This document shows, piece after piece, positions 28,064-38,380 of a stretch of DNA of 64,000 bases; positions within the stretch are counted from its first letter, which is position 1, and each line of letters begins with the position of its first letter. A model generated the notes under the pieces. The model was not told the DNA's origin. It worked only from the letters and a program-made list of their open reading frames with translations, and did not search any database. Source of the stretch: Ruegeria atlantica (GTDB lineage Bacteria > Pseudomonadota > Alphaproteobacteria > Rhodobacterales > Rhodobacteraceae); contig WQBJ01000010.1 of NCBI GenBank assembly GCA_013032095.1, positions 62,001-126,000 on the forward strand. Reading direction: 5' to 3'. A program made the position numbers and the translations under genes.

Positions 28064-30847
28064 ATGCTTGATGCAAGCCCAAACAAGACCGTCACCTTCA
28101 ACCTCAACGGCGAAGATGTCACCGTGCCCGAAGGCTGGACCATCTGGGAAGCCGCCAAGGGGCAGGGGTTCACCATCCCGCACCTGTGCCACAAGCCGCA
28201 GCCGGGTTATCGCCCTGATGGCAACTGCCGCGCCTGTATGGTTGAGGTGGAAGGTGAGCGCACTCTGGTCGCCTCATGCATCCGTCCCGCGGCGGACGGT
28301 ATGATCGTGAAAACCGATAGCGACCGCGCCGAGAAATCGCGCGCCATGGTCATGGAACTGCTCGTTGCCGACCAGCCCGAGGAAGCGCACGACACGTCCA
28401 GCCACTTCTGGGACATGGCCAAGCTGAACGATGTCAGCGACAGCCGCTTCCCGGCGAAAGAGGCGGAGAAAATCCCGCTGCTGGATGACAGCCACGTCGC
28501 GATGCGCGTCAATCTGGACGCTTGTATCAACTGCAACCTTTGCGTCCGGGCCTGCCGTGAAGTGCAGGTGAATGACGTGATCGGCATGGCCGGTCGCGGC
28601 CATACTGCGCAGGTCGTGTTCGACCAGAACGACCCGATGGGGGCTTCAACCTGTGTCGCCTGTGGTGAATGTGTTCAGGCCTGCCCGACCGGGGCGCTGA
28701 TGCCCGCCACTGTGCTGGACGATAAACAGCAGGGTGACAGCAAGGATTACGATTCTGAGACCGAAAGCGTCTGCCCGTTCTGCGGCGTGGGCTGTAAGGT
28801 CTCGCTGAAGGTCAAGGACGGCAAGGTCAAGTATGTCGAGGGCATCAACGGCCCGGCAAACGAAGGTCGGCTGTGTGTCAAAGGCCGCTTCGGCTTTGAC
28901 TACATCCACCACCCGCATCGTCTGACCAAGCCTCTGATCCGGCGTGAGGATGCGCCTGCCAAAGGTCTAAACGTCGATCCGGGCAACCTGTCGACCCATT
29001 TCCGTGAAGCAACCTGGGAAGAGGCGATGGATCTGGCGACCACCAAGCTGAAAACCCTACGCGAAGCAGACCCGCGCAGCGTGGCAGGCTTTGGTTCGGC
29101 CAAGTGCACTAACGAAGAAGCTTATCTGTTCCAGAAGTTTATCCGTCAGGGTTTCAAGCACAATAACGTCGACCACTGCACGCGTCTGTGCCACGCGTCG
29201 TCCGTTGCGGCTCTGATCGAGAACGTGGGCTCGGGCGCTGTGACCGCGACCTTCAACGAGATCGAAAACGCCGATGTTGCGATCATCATCGGTTCGAACC
29301 CGATCGAGAACCACCCCGTTGCGGCGACCTACTTCAAGCAGTTCGCCAAGCGCGGCGGCAAGCTGATCGTGATGGACCCGCGCGGCGTTGGCATGCGCAA
29401 GTTCGCCGACGAAATGCTGCAATTCCGTCCAGGGGCCGATGTCTCGATGCTCAACGCGATCATGAACGTGATCGTCGAGGAAGAGCTCTATGACAGCCAG
29501 TACATCCACCGCTGGACCGAGAACTGGGAAGCCGAGAAAGAGCACCTGCGCCAGTTCACGCCCGAGGCGATGTCGCCGATCTGTGGCATCGAACCCGAGC
29601 AACTGCGCCGTGTCGCGCGCACCTTTGCGCAGGCCAAGGCCGGTCTGATCTTCTGGGGTATGGGCGTCAGCCAGCACATCCACGGCACCGACAACTCTCG
29701 CTGCCTGATCAGCCTCGCGCTGATGACGGGCAACGTTGGTAAGCCCGGCGCGGGTCTGCACCCGCTGCGGGGGCAGAACAACGTGCAGGGTGCCTCGGAT
29801 GCGGGTCTGATCCCGATGTTCCTGCCGGATTACCAGTCGGTCACCGATGACGGTATCCGGGCGAAGTTCAACGACGTGTGGGATTCCGAAGATTTCTCGA
29901 ATGAGAAGGGTCTGACGGTCACCGAGATTATCGATCAGGCTTATGCCGGTAACATCAAGGGCATGTACATCATGGGTGAAAACCCGGCCATGTCCGACCC
30001 GGATGTGAACCACGCGCGGGATGCTCTGGCCAAGCTTGAGCTGATGATTGTGCAAGACATCTTCCTGACCGAGACCGCAAATTATGCCGACATCATCCTG
30101 CCGGCCTCGGCGCTGTATGAAAAGAACGGCACGGTGTCGAATACCAACCGTCAGGTACAGCGGGTGCGGCCAGCCGTGACACCTCCGGGCGAAGCGCGCG
30201 AAGACTGGAAGATCACCGTCGAACTGGCGCAGCGGATCGGGCTGAACTGGGATTACACCGATGTGTCTCAGGTCTTTGATGAGATGAAGTTGACGATGAA
30301 CTCGCTCAACAACATAACGTGGGAACGTCTGAAAACCGAAACCATCACCTACCCGTCGCTGTCCGAGACTGATCCGGGGCAGGCGATCGTGTTCGGTGAC
30401 GGTTTCCCGCGTGCGGATGGTCGTGCCCGGTTCACTCCAGCCAGTGTCATCCCGCCGGATGAGGCACCGGATGAGGAATACCCGATGATCGCCACCACCG
30501 GCCGTCAGTTGGAACACTGGCATACGGGTTCGATGACTCGCCGGTCCAACGTTCTGGACGCGGTGGAGCCGGAAGCGAACTGTTCGCTGAACCCCCGGAC
30601 GCTGAAGCTAATGGGGATCGAACCGGGTGAGATGATCCGACTGACCACCCGTCGCGGCTCGATCGAGATCATGGCGCGTGCTGACCGGGCGATTGCCGAA
30701 GACATGGTGTTCATCCCGTTTGCCTATGTCGAGGCGGCGGCGAACATCCTGACCAACTCGGCCATCGACCCATATGGCAAAATCCCCGAGTTCAAATTCT
30801 CGGCGATCAGGGTCGAAAAGATCGAAGACGCCATCGCGGCGGAATAA
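28064..30847 (+). CDS. fdsA: Molybdenum formate dehydrogenase alpha subunit
   Basis: This 927-residue catalytic subunit oxidises formate to CO2 at a bis-MGD molybdenum centre in a soluble NAD-linked complex. In order it has an N-terminal [2Fe-2S] ferredoxin domain (GNCRACMVEVEG), a NuoG-like His/Cys region, two [4Fe-4S] motifs (CINCNLCVRAC and CVACGECVQAC), a further [4Fe-4S] motif CPFCGVGC, then the molybdopterin domains. The molybdenum ligand is Cys376 in CTRLCHASS, so it is the cysteine rather than the selenocysteine type. The start at 28064 follows GGGAG; the frame opens 10 codons earlier without support. No fdhD/fdsC or fdsD follows. Confidence 0.96.
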   Translation: MLDASPNKTVTFNLNGEDVTVPEGWTIWEAAKGQGFTIPHLCHKPQPGYRPDGNCRACMVEVEGERTLVASCIRPAADGMIVKTDSDRAEKSRAMVMELLVADQPEEAHDTSSHFWDMAKLNDVSDSRFPAKEAEKIPLLDDSHVAMRVNLDACINCNLCVRACREVQVNDVIGMAGRGHTAQVVFDQNDPMGASTCVACGECVQACPTGALMPATVLDDKQQGDSKDYDSETESVCPFCGVGCKVSLKVKDGKVKYVEGINGPANEGRLCVKGRFGFDYIHHPHRLTKPLIRREDAPAKGLNVDPGNLSTHFREATWEEAMDLATTKLKTLREADPRSVAGFGSAKCTNEEAYLFQKFIRQGFKHNNVDHCTRLCHASSVAALIENVGSGAVTATFNEIENADVAIIIGSNPIENHPVAATYFKQFAKRGGKLIVMDPRGVGMRKFADEMLQFRPGADVSMLNAIMNVIVEEELYDSQYIHRWTENWEAEKEHLRQFTPEAMSPICGIEPEQLRRVARTFAQAKAGLIFWGMGVSQHIHGTDNSRCLISLALMTGNVGKPGAGLHPLRGQNNVQGASDAGLIPMFLPDYQSVTDDGIRAKFNDVWDSEDFSNEKGLTVTEIIDQAYAGNIKGMYIMGENPAMSDPDVNHARDALAKLELMIVQDIFLTETANYADIILPASALYEKNGTVSNTNRQVQRVRPAVTPPGEAREDWKITVELAQRIGLNWDYTDVSQVFDEMKLTMNSLNNITWERLKTETITYPSLSETDPGQAIVFGDGFPRADGRARFTPASVIPPDEAPDEEYPMIATTGRQLEHWHTGSMTRRSNVLDAVEPEANCSLNPRTLKLMGIEPGEMIRLTTRRGSIEIMARADRAIAEDMVFIPFAYVEAAANILTNSAIDPYGKIPEFKFSAIRVEKIEDAIAAE

Positions 30848-30871
30848 GACCACCACTCACAAACTCTGAAT

Positions 30872-30895
30872 GGCGGCCCATAGGGCCGCCTTTTT
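30872..30895 (+). terminator. Intrinsic terminator after fdsA
   Basis: A perfect 8-base-pair stem (GGCGGCCC / GGGCCGCC) with a 3-base loop is followed by TTTTTCTTTCC. It marks the end of the formate dehydrogenase operon 25 bases after fdsA. Confidence 0.9.
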
Positions 30896-30958
30896 CTTTC
30901 CTTGACAGAGAGTTACTTGCAGCCAACCCTGTCACCGTCGTTGGTGGAGGAAGTATAC

Positions 30959-31747
30959 ATGGCTCGCCGTTTCGTCGATCTTTCCGTTCCTTTGGAAATG
31001 GGCATCGTGTCGGACCCACCGATCATGCTGCCAGAGATTGAGTATATGACCCACGAGCAGACCGCCGAACAGGTCATGTCCTTCTTTCCGGGTTTGCTAA
31101 AAGATGACCTTCCGGGCGGTGAAGGCTGGGCCATCGAGCGGCTTAAGATTGCCACCCACAACGGCACCCATCTGGATGCGCCCTACCACCATCACTCGAC
31201 GATGAACAACGGTGAACGGGCGATCACCATCGACGAGGTGCCTTTGGAATGGTGCATGAACCCCGGTGTAAAGCTGGATTTCCGCCATTTTGATGATGGC
31301 TATGTGGTGTCCGCTGCGGATGTGGAGGCCGAGTTGAAACGGATAGGTCACGTGTTGCAGCCGTTGGATATTGTAATCGTGAACACCTCGGCCGGGACGC
31401 AATACGGACAGCCCGATTATCTGATGAAAGGCTGCGGCATGGGGCGTGAGGCGACGTTGTACCTGACCGAGCGCGGCGTGCGGGTCACCGGCACCGATGC
31501 CTGGAGCTGGGACGCGCCTTTTGCGCTGACAGCACAGGAATATGCCGAAACACGCGATCCGTCGATCATCTGGGAAGGGCATCGGGCCTCGATGGAAATT
31601 GGCTACTGCCACATTGAAAAGCTGACGAACCTTGAGGGCCTGCCACCCAGTGGGTTCAAAATCTCGTGCTTTCCATTCAAGATCAAAGGGGCTTCGGCAG
31701 GGTTCGTCCGTGCTGTTGCGATCTTTGACGAGGACGCCGATGACTGA
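30959..31747 (+). CDS. Cyclase family protein (kynurenine formamidase-like)
   Basis: This 262-residue metal-dependent hydrolase belongs to the cyclase family (PF04199). The metal-binding motif HxGTHxDxPxH is visible as HNGTHLDAPYHH in the middle of the first half. The ATG at 30959 follows GGAGG with 8-base spacing; a TTG at 30902 lacks support. The substrate is unknown: relatives include arylformamidase and isatin hydrolase. Its stop overlaps the thioesterase start (8 bases shared), so the two work in one unit. Confidence 0.82.
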   Translation: MARRFVDLSVPLEMGIVSDPPIMLPEIEYMTHEQTAEQVMSFFPGLLKDDLPGGEGWAIERLKIATHNGTHLDAPYHHHSTMNNGERAITIDEVPLEWCMNPGVKLDFRHFDDGYVVSAADVEAELKRIGHVLQPLDIVIVNTSAGTQYGQPDYLMKGCGMGREATLYLTERGVRVTGTDAWSWDAPFALTAQEYAETRDPSIIWEGHRASMEIGYCHIEKLTNLEGLPPSGFKISCFPFKIKGASAGFVRAVAIFDEDADD

Positions 31748-32249
31748 CCCTCTCAGCGGACATGACGGGCCGTATGATGCGCCAGTTGAAATCCGAGGCT
31801 TTTCGGTTCTACCAGAATGGATTGACTATAATGGCCACATGAACGTGGGTTATTACGGCGTGGCCTTCGACCTGGCGCTGGAAAAACTGATGGTTGAACA
31901 TCTGGGTTTGGGCGAGCCGCAGGTCAAATCGCTGGGGCAAGGGCCATACATTCTGCAATCCCACATGAATTTTCTGCGCGAGGTGCAGCAAGATCAGCGG
32001 TTTTGGTTCCGCTTCCGCATGCTGGACGCGGACCAGAAGCGCGGTCACTACTTCGCACAGATGATGTCCGAAGACGCAGAAATCTGCGCTACGCAAGAGG
32101 CGCTATTCATGAATGTCAGCCACGAAACAGGGCGATCTGTACCTTACCCGGACTGGGCGGTCGCGCGCTTGGCCCGGATGGTCCGTGACCATGCAGGTCT
32201 TGAGCCTGCACCGCAGGTGGGGCAACCAATTGGTATTCGGCGTGCCTAG
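31740..32249 (+). CDS. Hot-dog thioesterase family protein
   Basis: This 169-residue protein has a single hot-dog thioesterase domain of the 4-hydroxybenzoyl-CoA/FadM-like type. The active-site region PEWIDYNGHMNVGYYGVAFD lies near residue 25, and LREVQQDQRFWFRFRML and MSEDAEICATQEALFMNVS follow. It probably hydrolyses an acyl-CoA. Translation is coupled to the cyclase gene. Its TAG stop overlaps the tamB stop on the other strand in a shared CTAG (32246-32249). Confidence 0.82.
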   Translation: MTDPLSGHDGPYDAPVEIRGFSVLPEWIDYNGHMNVGYYGVAFDLALEKLMVEHLGLGEPQVKSLGQGPYILQSHMNFLREVQQDQRFWFRFRMLDADQKRGHYFAQMMSEDAEICATQEALFMNVSHETGRSVPYPDWAVARLARMVRDHAGLEPAPQVGQPIGIRRA

Positions 32250-35200
32250 TAATCCCGTTCGAAAAAGATCCCCATCCCCGTTTCACCACGCCCGTCAACG
32301 GTGCCGCGCACGGTGAAACTTTCGGTGACGTCAAGGTTCAGGTTCACCTCGGTATCGCCCTCGGTGTTGACCGTGAAATCGGTATAGAGGTTGTCACTGA
32401 GGTAAGCGCCCGCCCCCAGACGGCCAGCACCGCCTTCGGTCGTACCGATATCCACCGTGTCCACGCCGGTTGAATCGCGCAGCCCCTTTGTTGTATCGCC
32501 CCCGGCTCCGCTGAGTTGGGCCAAGGACGCGGCCATCTGGGCAATCATAAAGGGAGAAATCTCTGAAAAACGGTTGCCGAACAAGAGCATGGCCAGTGCC
32601 TCTTCTGCAGGACGTTCAGGATCGGAATAGACATCAACCTTAGGCGCATCCAAAGGGCCAGAGATTTCGATGGTGGCAGTCCCATCCGATGTGCTGGTGG
32701 AAGACGCGAACTCGATATACGGTTTGAGATCACCTTGCAGAGTCACAAGCCCCTTGGTCAAAGCCAGCCTGCGGCCCAAAATGTCAATATTGCCTCGGAT
32801 CAGTTCGATTTGGCCGGATGGGATGACCGAGGCCGTCGTACCACCGATAAACAGGCTACCGCCAAGTTCGGCATTCACACCTCGACCGCGTACGAAAACC
32901 GCTTTGGGAGCCCGTAGGCTGACATCCAGAGCGATACGCGAGTCGCTTTTGGTTGCGCCTTCTTCGACGACCAGACGCGCGCGTTCTCTGGTGAGGTATC
33001 CAGCGGCGCTTTCGTTGATGTGCTTGATCTCGGGGATCGGCGCGGCCCCAACCGCACCGGCTGCGGCGGCGAGGTTGATATTGGTCTCTTCAAACGTGAT
33101 TTGCCCGGAAATGGCACTGTTGCCTGCCAGAGCACCCGTCATGGCGATTTCGCCATTCAATGTGGTTTCATAAAGCAGCTTATCGGTGAGTACGAGTTGA
33201 TTGAGCCGCGTGACAATGTTTGCATTAAACGGAGGCTCTAGGCTCACAGGACCAGAGACGGTAAAACTCCCTCCAGCCCGCATGCCGCCATTCATCGAAA
33301 TCGTGGCCCGGCTCTGTGCCAGCTCGACCGAGCCGCTGATGCCTGTGATCGTCTGCCCGATATCGGGGAGGGCAAGTGACGTTCCCGAGGTCGTGATGCT
33401 GCCACTCAGCGAACTGAGCGCGGGTTTGCCCCGTAGCCTCAGATTGTGTCGCGCCGACCCTTCGATCTTGTTGGGCGATATAAAGATGTTGGCAATGCCC
33501 AGATTGACACCACCTTGTGCCCGCATATCGGCCTCGCCCGTGGTCTCATCAAAGGTGCCTGCGATCGAGCTTTCGATATTGGCCGGCCCATTGGCCGAAC
33601 CGTCGATGGTCCAAACACCATTGTCGCGCTTGGCGTTACCGGTGGCTGCGATGGTGCCGGGGAACTCGGGTACAAAGCGTTCGATTTTGTTTAGCTTGGC
33701 GTCGAAATCCAAATCCGCCGCGCCGTTCGTATCCACCGTTCCGGTCAGCGCCGCGTAAGAACTGTCGGGCCCATTCAGCCGCATGGTACCCTCTAGCCCC
33801 GATCCGGTAGGGGCGACGTTGCCGTCCAAAGTCAGCGGTCCGGACATTGAGGCGAGAACGCGGGACAAATCGTCGAGTTCGGCGGTGAAGTTCAGACCTC
33901 CAGCTTCGCGATCCAGTTTACCAGACGCGGTGGCTGACAATGCTGTGCCCCGGAGACGGAAGGTGCGGACATCGACGAGGTCTTCTTCCTTAGCCGCATC
34001 GACCCTCAGGGTTGTGCGGCCTTGGATCAGTTTGTCGACCATTTCGATGCCGAGTTGAATGTCATCGGCGTTCAGATCGCCCTGAATGTCGAAGACCCGG
34101 CTGGCGAGGTTGCCATTGCCCTGCACATTCGCGTTTACTGAGCCGCTCAGGTCGCGTTTGGTCAGGCCCGAGAACAAGGACAGATCCGGTGCGTTCACGC
34201 GGGCGTTGCCATCGACCGCCAGATCTCCGGTTGGATCATCCACCGTGGCGGCGACCTGCGCGGTTAAAGCGGTGCCGTTGACGGATGCCTGACGAATTTC
34301 GATCTGGTCCTCGGTACGTGCGCCGTCCCATTTGACAGTGGTCTTGCCGACCAGCAAAGGATCAATGTCGGACATTCCAGTCTTGATGTCCTGTCCGATG
34401 AGACTCGCGGTGCCGTCGAATTCCAGCGTCTGAATGGCACCTTTGCCGTCTATCTCGGCCTGCACAGCGCCGCCAAGGTCACGCTTGGCCAAACCGGAAA
34501 AGACGGCCAGATCAGGAGCATTCACACTGGCTTTCCCGTCGATGGTCAGATTGCCATTGGGCGTGGTAACTTCGCCGCTGGCTTGCGCCTGCGCGGCCTC
34601 GCTGTTCAGGTTGAATTCACGGATAGAAATTCCGTCGCTGCCACGGCTGCCGTCCAGTGTTATCGTGGTTTCGCCCTCGATAACGGGGTCGATATCGTCG
34701 CGCCCAGTAACCAGATTGCGGCCTTCGACGACCAACTTGCCGTCAAAGCTGCCCTCCAGTGGTGAGCCTTTGCCATTGACCCGTGCCGAAGCCGATCCGC
34801 CCAGATCAAGTTGGGCGAGTTCCGAGAACCGAGACAGATCAGACGCCTCAAGAGTGGCTGATCCGTCAACTGTCAATCCACTGGTCAGCCCGTCGATCAA
34901 TGCGTCTAACGCAAGCGTATAGTCGGTTCCGACCAGTTCGAAGTTGGACAGGTTGAGGGACTGATCGCTGCCGTAATCAAACTGACCGTCCAGTGTAAGG
35001 CGGTCTCCCAAGGCCGTTGTCAGGCCCTGATCGTTCAGATCAATACCATCGACGAGTGCTTGCACGTCGCCTTGCACGCTGAATATTTCACCTTGTTCCA
35101 AAACGCCCTGTGCGGTGATCCGGGCGGTGTCCAGCTTCGCTTGCGGAGACTGAAATGCATTTGCTGTAAGGCTCAGGTCCCAAAGGTTGCCGTTTTGCTG

Positions 35201-36328
35201 ATCGAACAGCGCCGAAATCTGCGCCGCCTCGATCGATGTATCTCCGCCTGCCACAGGCAACACGACCGTTTGCCCATCAGGTGGGGTAATGCGGCCTTGC
35301 AGGGCCGCCAACTGCAGCGTGCCGCCTTCTGCCAGTTGCAACTCACCCTTCAGGTCGAGGGCCTGGGTGGTCAGTTCCAGATCGGGGATGTCCAGCGCGC
35401 CTTGCGGTTTGGTTTGACCATTGACGTACAGGCGTGTCTTCGGGCCAAAGAACGGGTCCAGATCCTCGGTCATGAAGGGGGTCAGGTCACCGCCCAGATC
35501 GGCAGTAAAGGCGATCCCGTCTGCCGCGCCGGTTTCAGCGGCGCGCAGCTGAACCTGCCCGGTGACCCGCTGCTGGTTATCACTGCTTAGCGCAATATCT
35601 GCCGTGAAGTCGGTCAGAGGCCCCGCGCCTTTGGCAGAGAAGCCGATCGGCGGGCTGTCAGGAATTTTCAGCGCGGTTGAAATCAGCCCGCCTGCGGCTT
35701 CATTCACCTGCAGATCCAGATTGATCTCACGTGAGGAATTCTGGAATCCCGCGGCCAGCTTTACCTCATCCCCCGCCCGGTCCAGCCGGGTGATGTCCAG
35801 ATTGGTGTCCAGAGCCCCATCGGCCAACGACAAGTTTCCCGTTACCGACAGATCAGCAGCGACGCCAATCAGAGGCTCGCCCAGAGAAATCTCATCTATC
35901 CGAATCTCACCGATCTCGATTGAAACGGGCAATTCGGGCAGTTGAAAGGGCTGGGTTTCGGCTGAAGGTGCCGGAGTGTCCTTAGTCGTGGTGCCGGGTG
36001 CGCGGGCGATGTCGATCTCTTGCGCGGTCAGAGCATTGACGGAAAACCGGCCACGGATCAGCGCCAGCCGGTTCCAGTCCAGTTCAGCATCCTTGATCGT
36101 CAGCCAGACGCCGTCGTCGTCGGAGACGGTGATTTCCTCGATTGTGGCCCGTGCACTCAGCGCACCTTGCAGGCCCTTGATGGTGACGTTTTGATCATCC
36201 CCTGACAGCGTGTCCTGCAGGAAACGTTCCAGCATGCTGCCACCGCCGTCATCCTCTTGTGCAGCTACAGGCAGCGCGGTCAGGATCAGCACTGTCGTTA
36301 CAACCGGATATGAATACTGCCGTATCAA
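32246..36328 (-). CDS. tamB: Translocation and assembly module TamB
   Basis: TamB is a large periplasm-spanning protein anchored in the inner membrane that works with TamA in outer-membrane biogenesis, probably in lipid or protein transport. The 1360 residues start with a signal/anchor segment (about residues 5-23), then a long run of repetitive beta-helix-forming segments, many with the pattern LTIDGKASVNAPDL and SGLAKRDLGGAV. The C-terminal DUF490 domain is intact, including the final GTVDGRGETGMGIFFERDY. It overlaps tamA by four bases. Confidence 0.93.
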   Translation of the reverse strand: MIRQYSYPVVTTVLILTALPVAAQEDDGGGSMLERFLQDTLSGDDQNVTIKGLQGALSARATIEEITVSDDDGVWLTIKDAELDWNRLALIRGRFSVNALTAQEIDIARAPGTTTKDTPAPSAETQPFQLPELPVSIEIGEIRIDEISLGEPLIGVAADLSVTGNLSLADGALDTNLDITRLDRAGDEVKLAAGFQNSSREINLDLQVNEAAGGLISTALKIPDSPPIGFSAKGAGPLTDFTADIALSSDNQQRVTGQVQLRAAETGAADGIAFTADLGGDLTPFMTEDLDPFFGPKTRLYVNGQTKPQGALDIPDLELTTQALDLKGELQLAEGGTLQLAALQGRITPPDGQTVVLPVAGGDTSIEAAQISALFDQQNGNLWDLSLTANAFQSPQAKLDTARITAQGVLEQGEIFSVQGDVQALVDGIDLNDQGLTTALGDRLTLDGQFDYGSDQSLNLSNFELVGTDYTLALDALIDGLTSGLTVDGSATLEASDLSRFSELAQLDLGGSASARVNGKGSPLEGSFDGKLVVEGRNLVTGRDDIDPVIEGETTITLDGSRGSDGISIREFNLNSEAAQAQASGEVTTPNGNLTIDGKASVNAPDLAVFSGLAKRDLGGAVQAEIDGKGAIQTLEFDGTASLIGQDIKTGMSDIDPLLVGKTTVKWDGARTEDQIEIRQASVNGTALTAQVAATVDDPTGDLAVDGNARVNAPDLSLFSGLTKRDLSGSVNANVQGNGNLASRVFDIQGDLNADDIQLGIEMVDKLIQGRTTLRVDAAKEEDLVDVRTFRLRGTALSATASGKLDREAGGLNFTAELDDLSRVLASMSGPLTLDGNVAPTGSGLEGTMRLNGPDSSYAALTGTVDTNGAADLDFDAKLNKIERFVPEFPGTIAATGNAKRDNGVWTIDGSANGPANIESSIAGTFDETTGEADMRAQGGVNLGIANIFISPNKIEGSARHNLRLRGKPALSSLSGSITTSGTSLALPDIGQTITGISGSVELAQSRATISMNGGMRAGGSFTVSGPVSLEPPFNANIVTRLNQLVLTDKLLYETTLNGEIAMTGALAGNSAISGQITFEETNINLAAAAGAVGAAPIPEIKHINESAAGYLTRERARLVVEEGATKSDSRIALDVSLRAPKAVFVRGRGVNAELGGSLFIGGTTASVIPSGQIELIRGNIDILGRRLALTKGLVTLQGDLKPYIEFASSTSTSDGTATIEISGPLDAPKVDVYSDPERPAEEALAMLLFGNRFSEISPFMIAQMAASLAQLSGAGGDTTKGLRDSTGVDTVDIGTTEGGAGRLGAGAYLSDNLYTDFTVNTEGDTEVNLNLDVTESFTVRGTVDGRGETGMGIFFERDY

Positions 36329-38127
36329 AATGCCTGTCCGATCCCAATATAGAATTGCAGGCCGCTGCCCGTGTCACCCTGAACGGGCAGGGCAAGATCA
36401 AGGCGTAAGGGGCCGAAGCCACCCAGATCATACCGAACCCCAAGCCCGGCACCGGAATGATACTCTGCATCGCTGCCGATAAATGACGACGTATCCACCG
36501 TACCGAAATCATAGAATCCGACAAGTGATATCGTGTCGGTGATCTTTCCGCGAACCTCACCCGACAGCCCGAGGAAGGACTTGCCGCCTGCCACGCCGCC
36601 GTTAACCGGAATACCAAGGCTTTCGAAGGGTTGACCGCGTACGGTACCCGCGCCGCCCGAGAAAAACAGAAAATCTGGCGTCACGCCACTGGGTGAAGGT
36701 CCGATCACAGACCCCAATTGCGCGCGACCCGCCAAAACAATCCGCCCTCCTGTGCTCAGACTGGTATAGCCGCGCCCATCGAAGAACAGCCGAAGGCCGT
36801 TTTCCGTTCCTGACAGCCCGGCAAAGGGCATCGCCTGAGCGTCCAGATAGTACCCGCGCGTGGCGCTGACCTTGCTGTCGCGCTGATCCCATTCTGACCG
36901 GAATGGAATGATGAAGTAGCGAAACTTGCGACCGCTGCCATAGGCGTCATCGGCATCCGACCACTGGAACCCGATCGAAGCTTCGGCATAGAGCCTGTCG
37001 GAAAAGGTACGCCGCGCACCATAGCCCAGCGAAGCAATGCTCACGTTATAGTTTTCGGTATTTCGTCGCTCCAGCAAAGCGCTCCAAAACGTGTTGTCAT
37101 CCGGACCCAATCGGTCAGGTTGATCCAGGCGCAGGCCAATACGACCATCCAGATCTTCCGTACCCCCAATGTTTCGCAAGGCGGCTTCGAACCGCAGACG
37201 TTCAGCGCGACGGAAAACGTTGCGGTGTGTCCATGTCGCGGTGACGTCTAATCCGGCGTTGGAGGCAAGTTCGAACCCTAACGTAATGCGACGCTTCGGC
37301 ATGTCTTCGAACGTGGCATCAAAATCCAACGTGCCGTCGGGGTTGGGGGTTTCACGCTCCTCGATCGACACGACGCTGAATGTGCCAGTGCGGCGCAACC
37401 GGGTTCCGACTTTCTGGATTTCTGCGGGCGAATACACCTCGCCTGATGGGAACCCCGCGATCTTTTCGATCGAGCGGTGGCGCACGTCGGTATCGCCTTT
37501 AATGAACATCTTGCCAAAGGTCAGGCGTTGACCTGGTGCAAGGTCGATCTGCGCATCCAGCCGGTTCTGGGCGTGGCGGGCAATGACCTTCTGGTCCTCG
37601 ACCGTCGCCTTAGCGTGGCCCGCATCACGCCAGCCCTGAACTCCGGCCGAGGCCGCCTGTTGAATGGCTCCGGTTGTTGCCAACTTGCCCGGCGCGAACT
37701 CTTCGGGCAGAACAGTGTCCGGTGCGACAGGGGCAACGATGGCGGTACCAAAGGTGAAGGTCGGCCCGGTGTTGACCGTGATGACTGCACGGTTGATCGC
37801 GTTGGGCACAGTGAGGGAGCTCATGTCAGCCGCTTCCTGCCCGTCCAACTTGATGCTGACGACTGGGCTGAAATAACCCTCATCATAAAGGATCTGAACA
37901 ATAGTGCGGTAATCGGACAAGGCGGCAGACAGGATTTCCAGTGGAGTGTCCAACCCCCGGTCTTCTGCAGTCGCAACCGACGAGGTTTCCTCGATGCGTT
38001 CGATCAAGGCTTTTGGAGCGCCCGGCGCGTTCAGCGTTGTTTCCAACGCCGCCAAAGATGTCGGAAAGGCTACAATCGCGCCGAGAAGGCAATTTCTCAC
38101 AAAGGCCCGTGGCCTGCTTCCCTGCAT
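36325..38127 (-). CDS. tamA: Outer-membrane protein TamA (Omp85 family)
   Basis: TamA is an Omp85-family barrel with POTRA domains that partners TamB. The 600-residue product is read from 38127, where GGAG lies 7 bases upstream and a signal peptide follows (about 29 residues, ending SLAALE); the frame also opens at 38181. POTRA-type domains fill residues 30-270 and the beta-barrel domain the rest, ending in GSGLQFYIGIGQAF with a terminal phenylalanine as in barrels. Its stop and the tamB start share ATGA. Confidence 0.93.
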   Translation of the reverse strand: MQGSRPRAFVRNCLLGAIVAFPTSLAALETTLNAPGAPKALIERIEETSSVATAEDRGLDTPLEILSAALSDYRTIVQILYDEGYFSPVVSIKLDGQEAADMSSLTVPNAINRAVITVNTGPTFTFGTAIVAPVAPDTVLPEEFAPGKLATTGAIQQAASAGVQGWRDAGHAKATVEDQKVIARHAQNRLDAQIDLAPGQRLTFGKMFIKGDTDVRHRSIEKIAGFPSGEVYSPAEIQKVGTRLRRTGTFSVVSIEERETPNPDGTLDFDATFEDMPKRRITLGFELASNAGLDVTATWTHRNVFRRAERLRFEAALRNIGGTEDLDGRIGLRLDQPDRLGPDDNTFWSALLERRNTENYNVSIASLGYGARRTFSDRLYAEASIGFQWSDADDAYGSGRKFRYFIIPFRSEWDQRDSKVSATRGYYLDAQAMPFAGLSGTENGLRLFFDGRGYTSLSTGGRIVLAGRAQLGSVIGPSPSGVTPDFLFFSGGAGTVRGQPFESLGIPVNGGVAGGKSFLGLSGEVRGKITDTISLVGFYDFGTVDTSSFIGSDAEYHSGAGLGVRYDLGGFGPLRLDLALPVQGDTGSGLQFYIGIGQAF

Positions 38128-38380
38128 CGAATGGCTCCAACTGCCCCAAGTCGAACTCAATATCGCCGTCTTATGCAACACGACGGCTGACAGGTTGATG
38201 TTAGAGCATCAGTTTCAACGCAGGAAAAGGAATTATCGAAACCTGTGCTGAATTAACGGTTTGTGTGCCCGTCCAGCCCCTGTTTCAGAACCCGGCATCG
38301 CGGGTGTTGTCGCCTTAGGTTTCCAGCAGTTCGCGTCACAGGTGTAGTGCTAGACCAAACTGGAGGCTTTCAGAATTGGG

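Noticed and set aside
29057-30523. A 488-residue minus-strand frame inside the formate dehydrogenase alpha gene.
   Set aside because: The opposite strand carries a full, motif-supported fdsA. The antisense frame has no recognisable domain.
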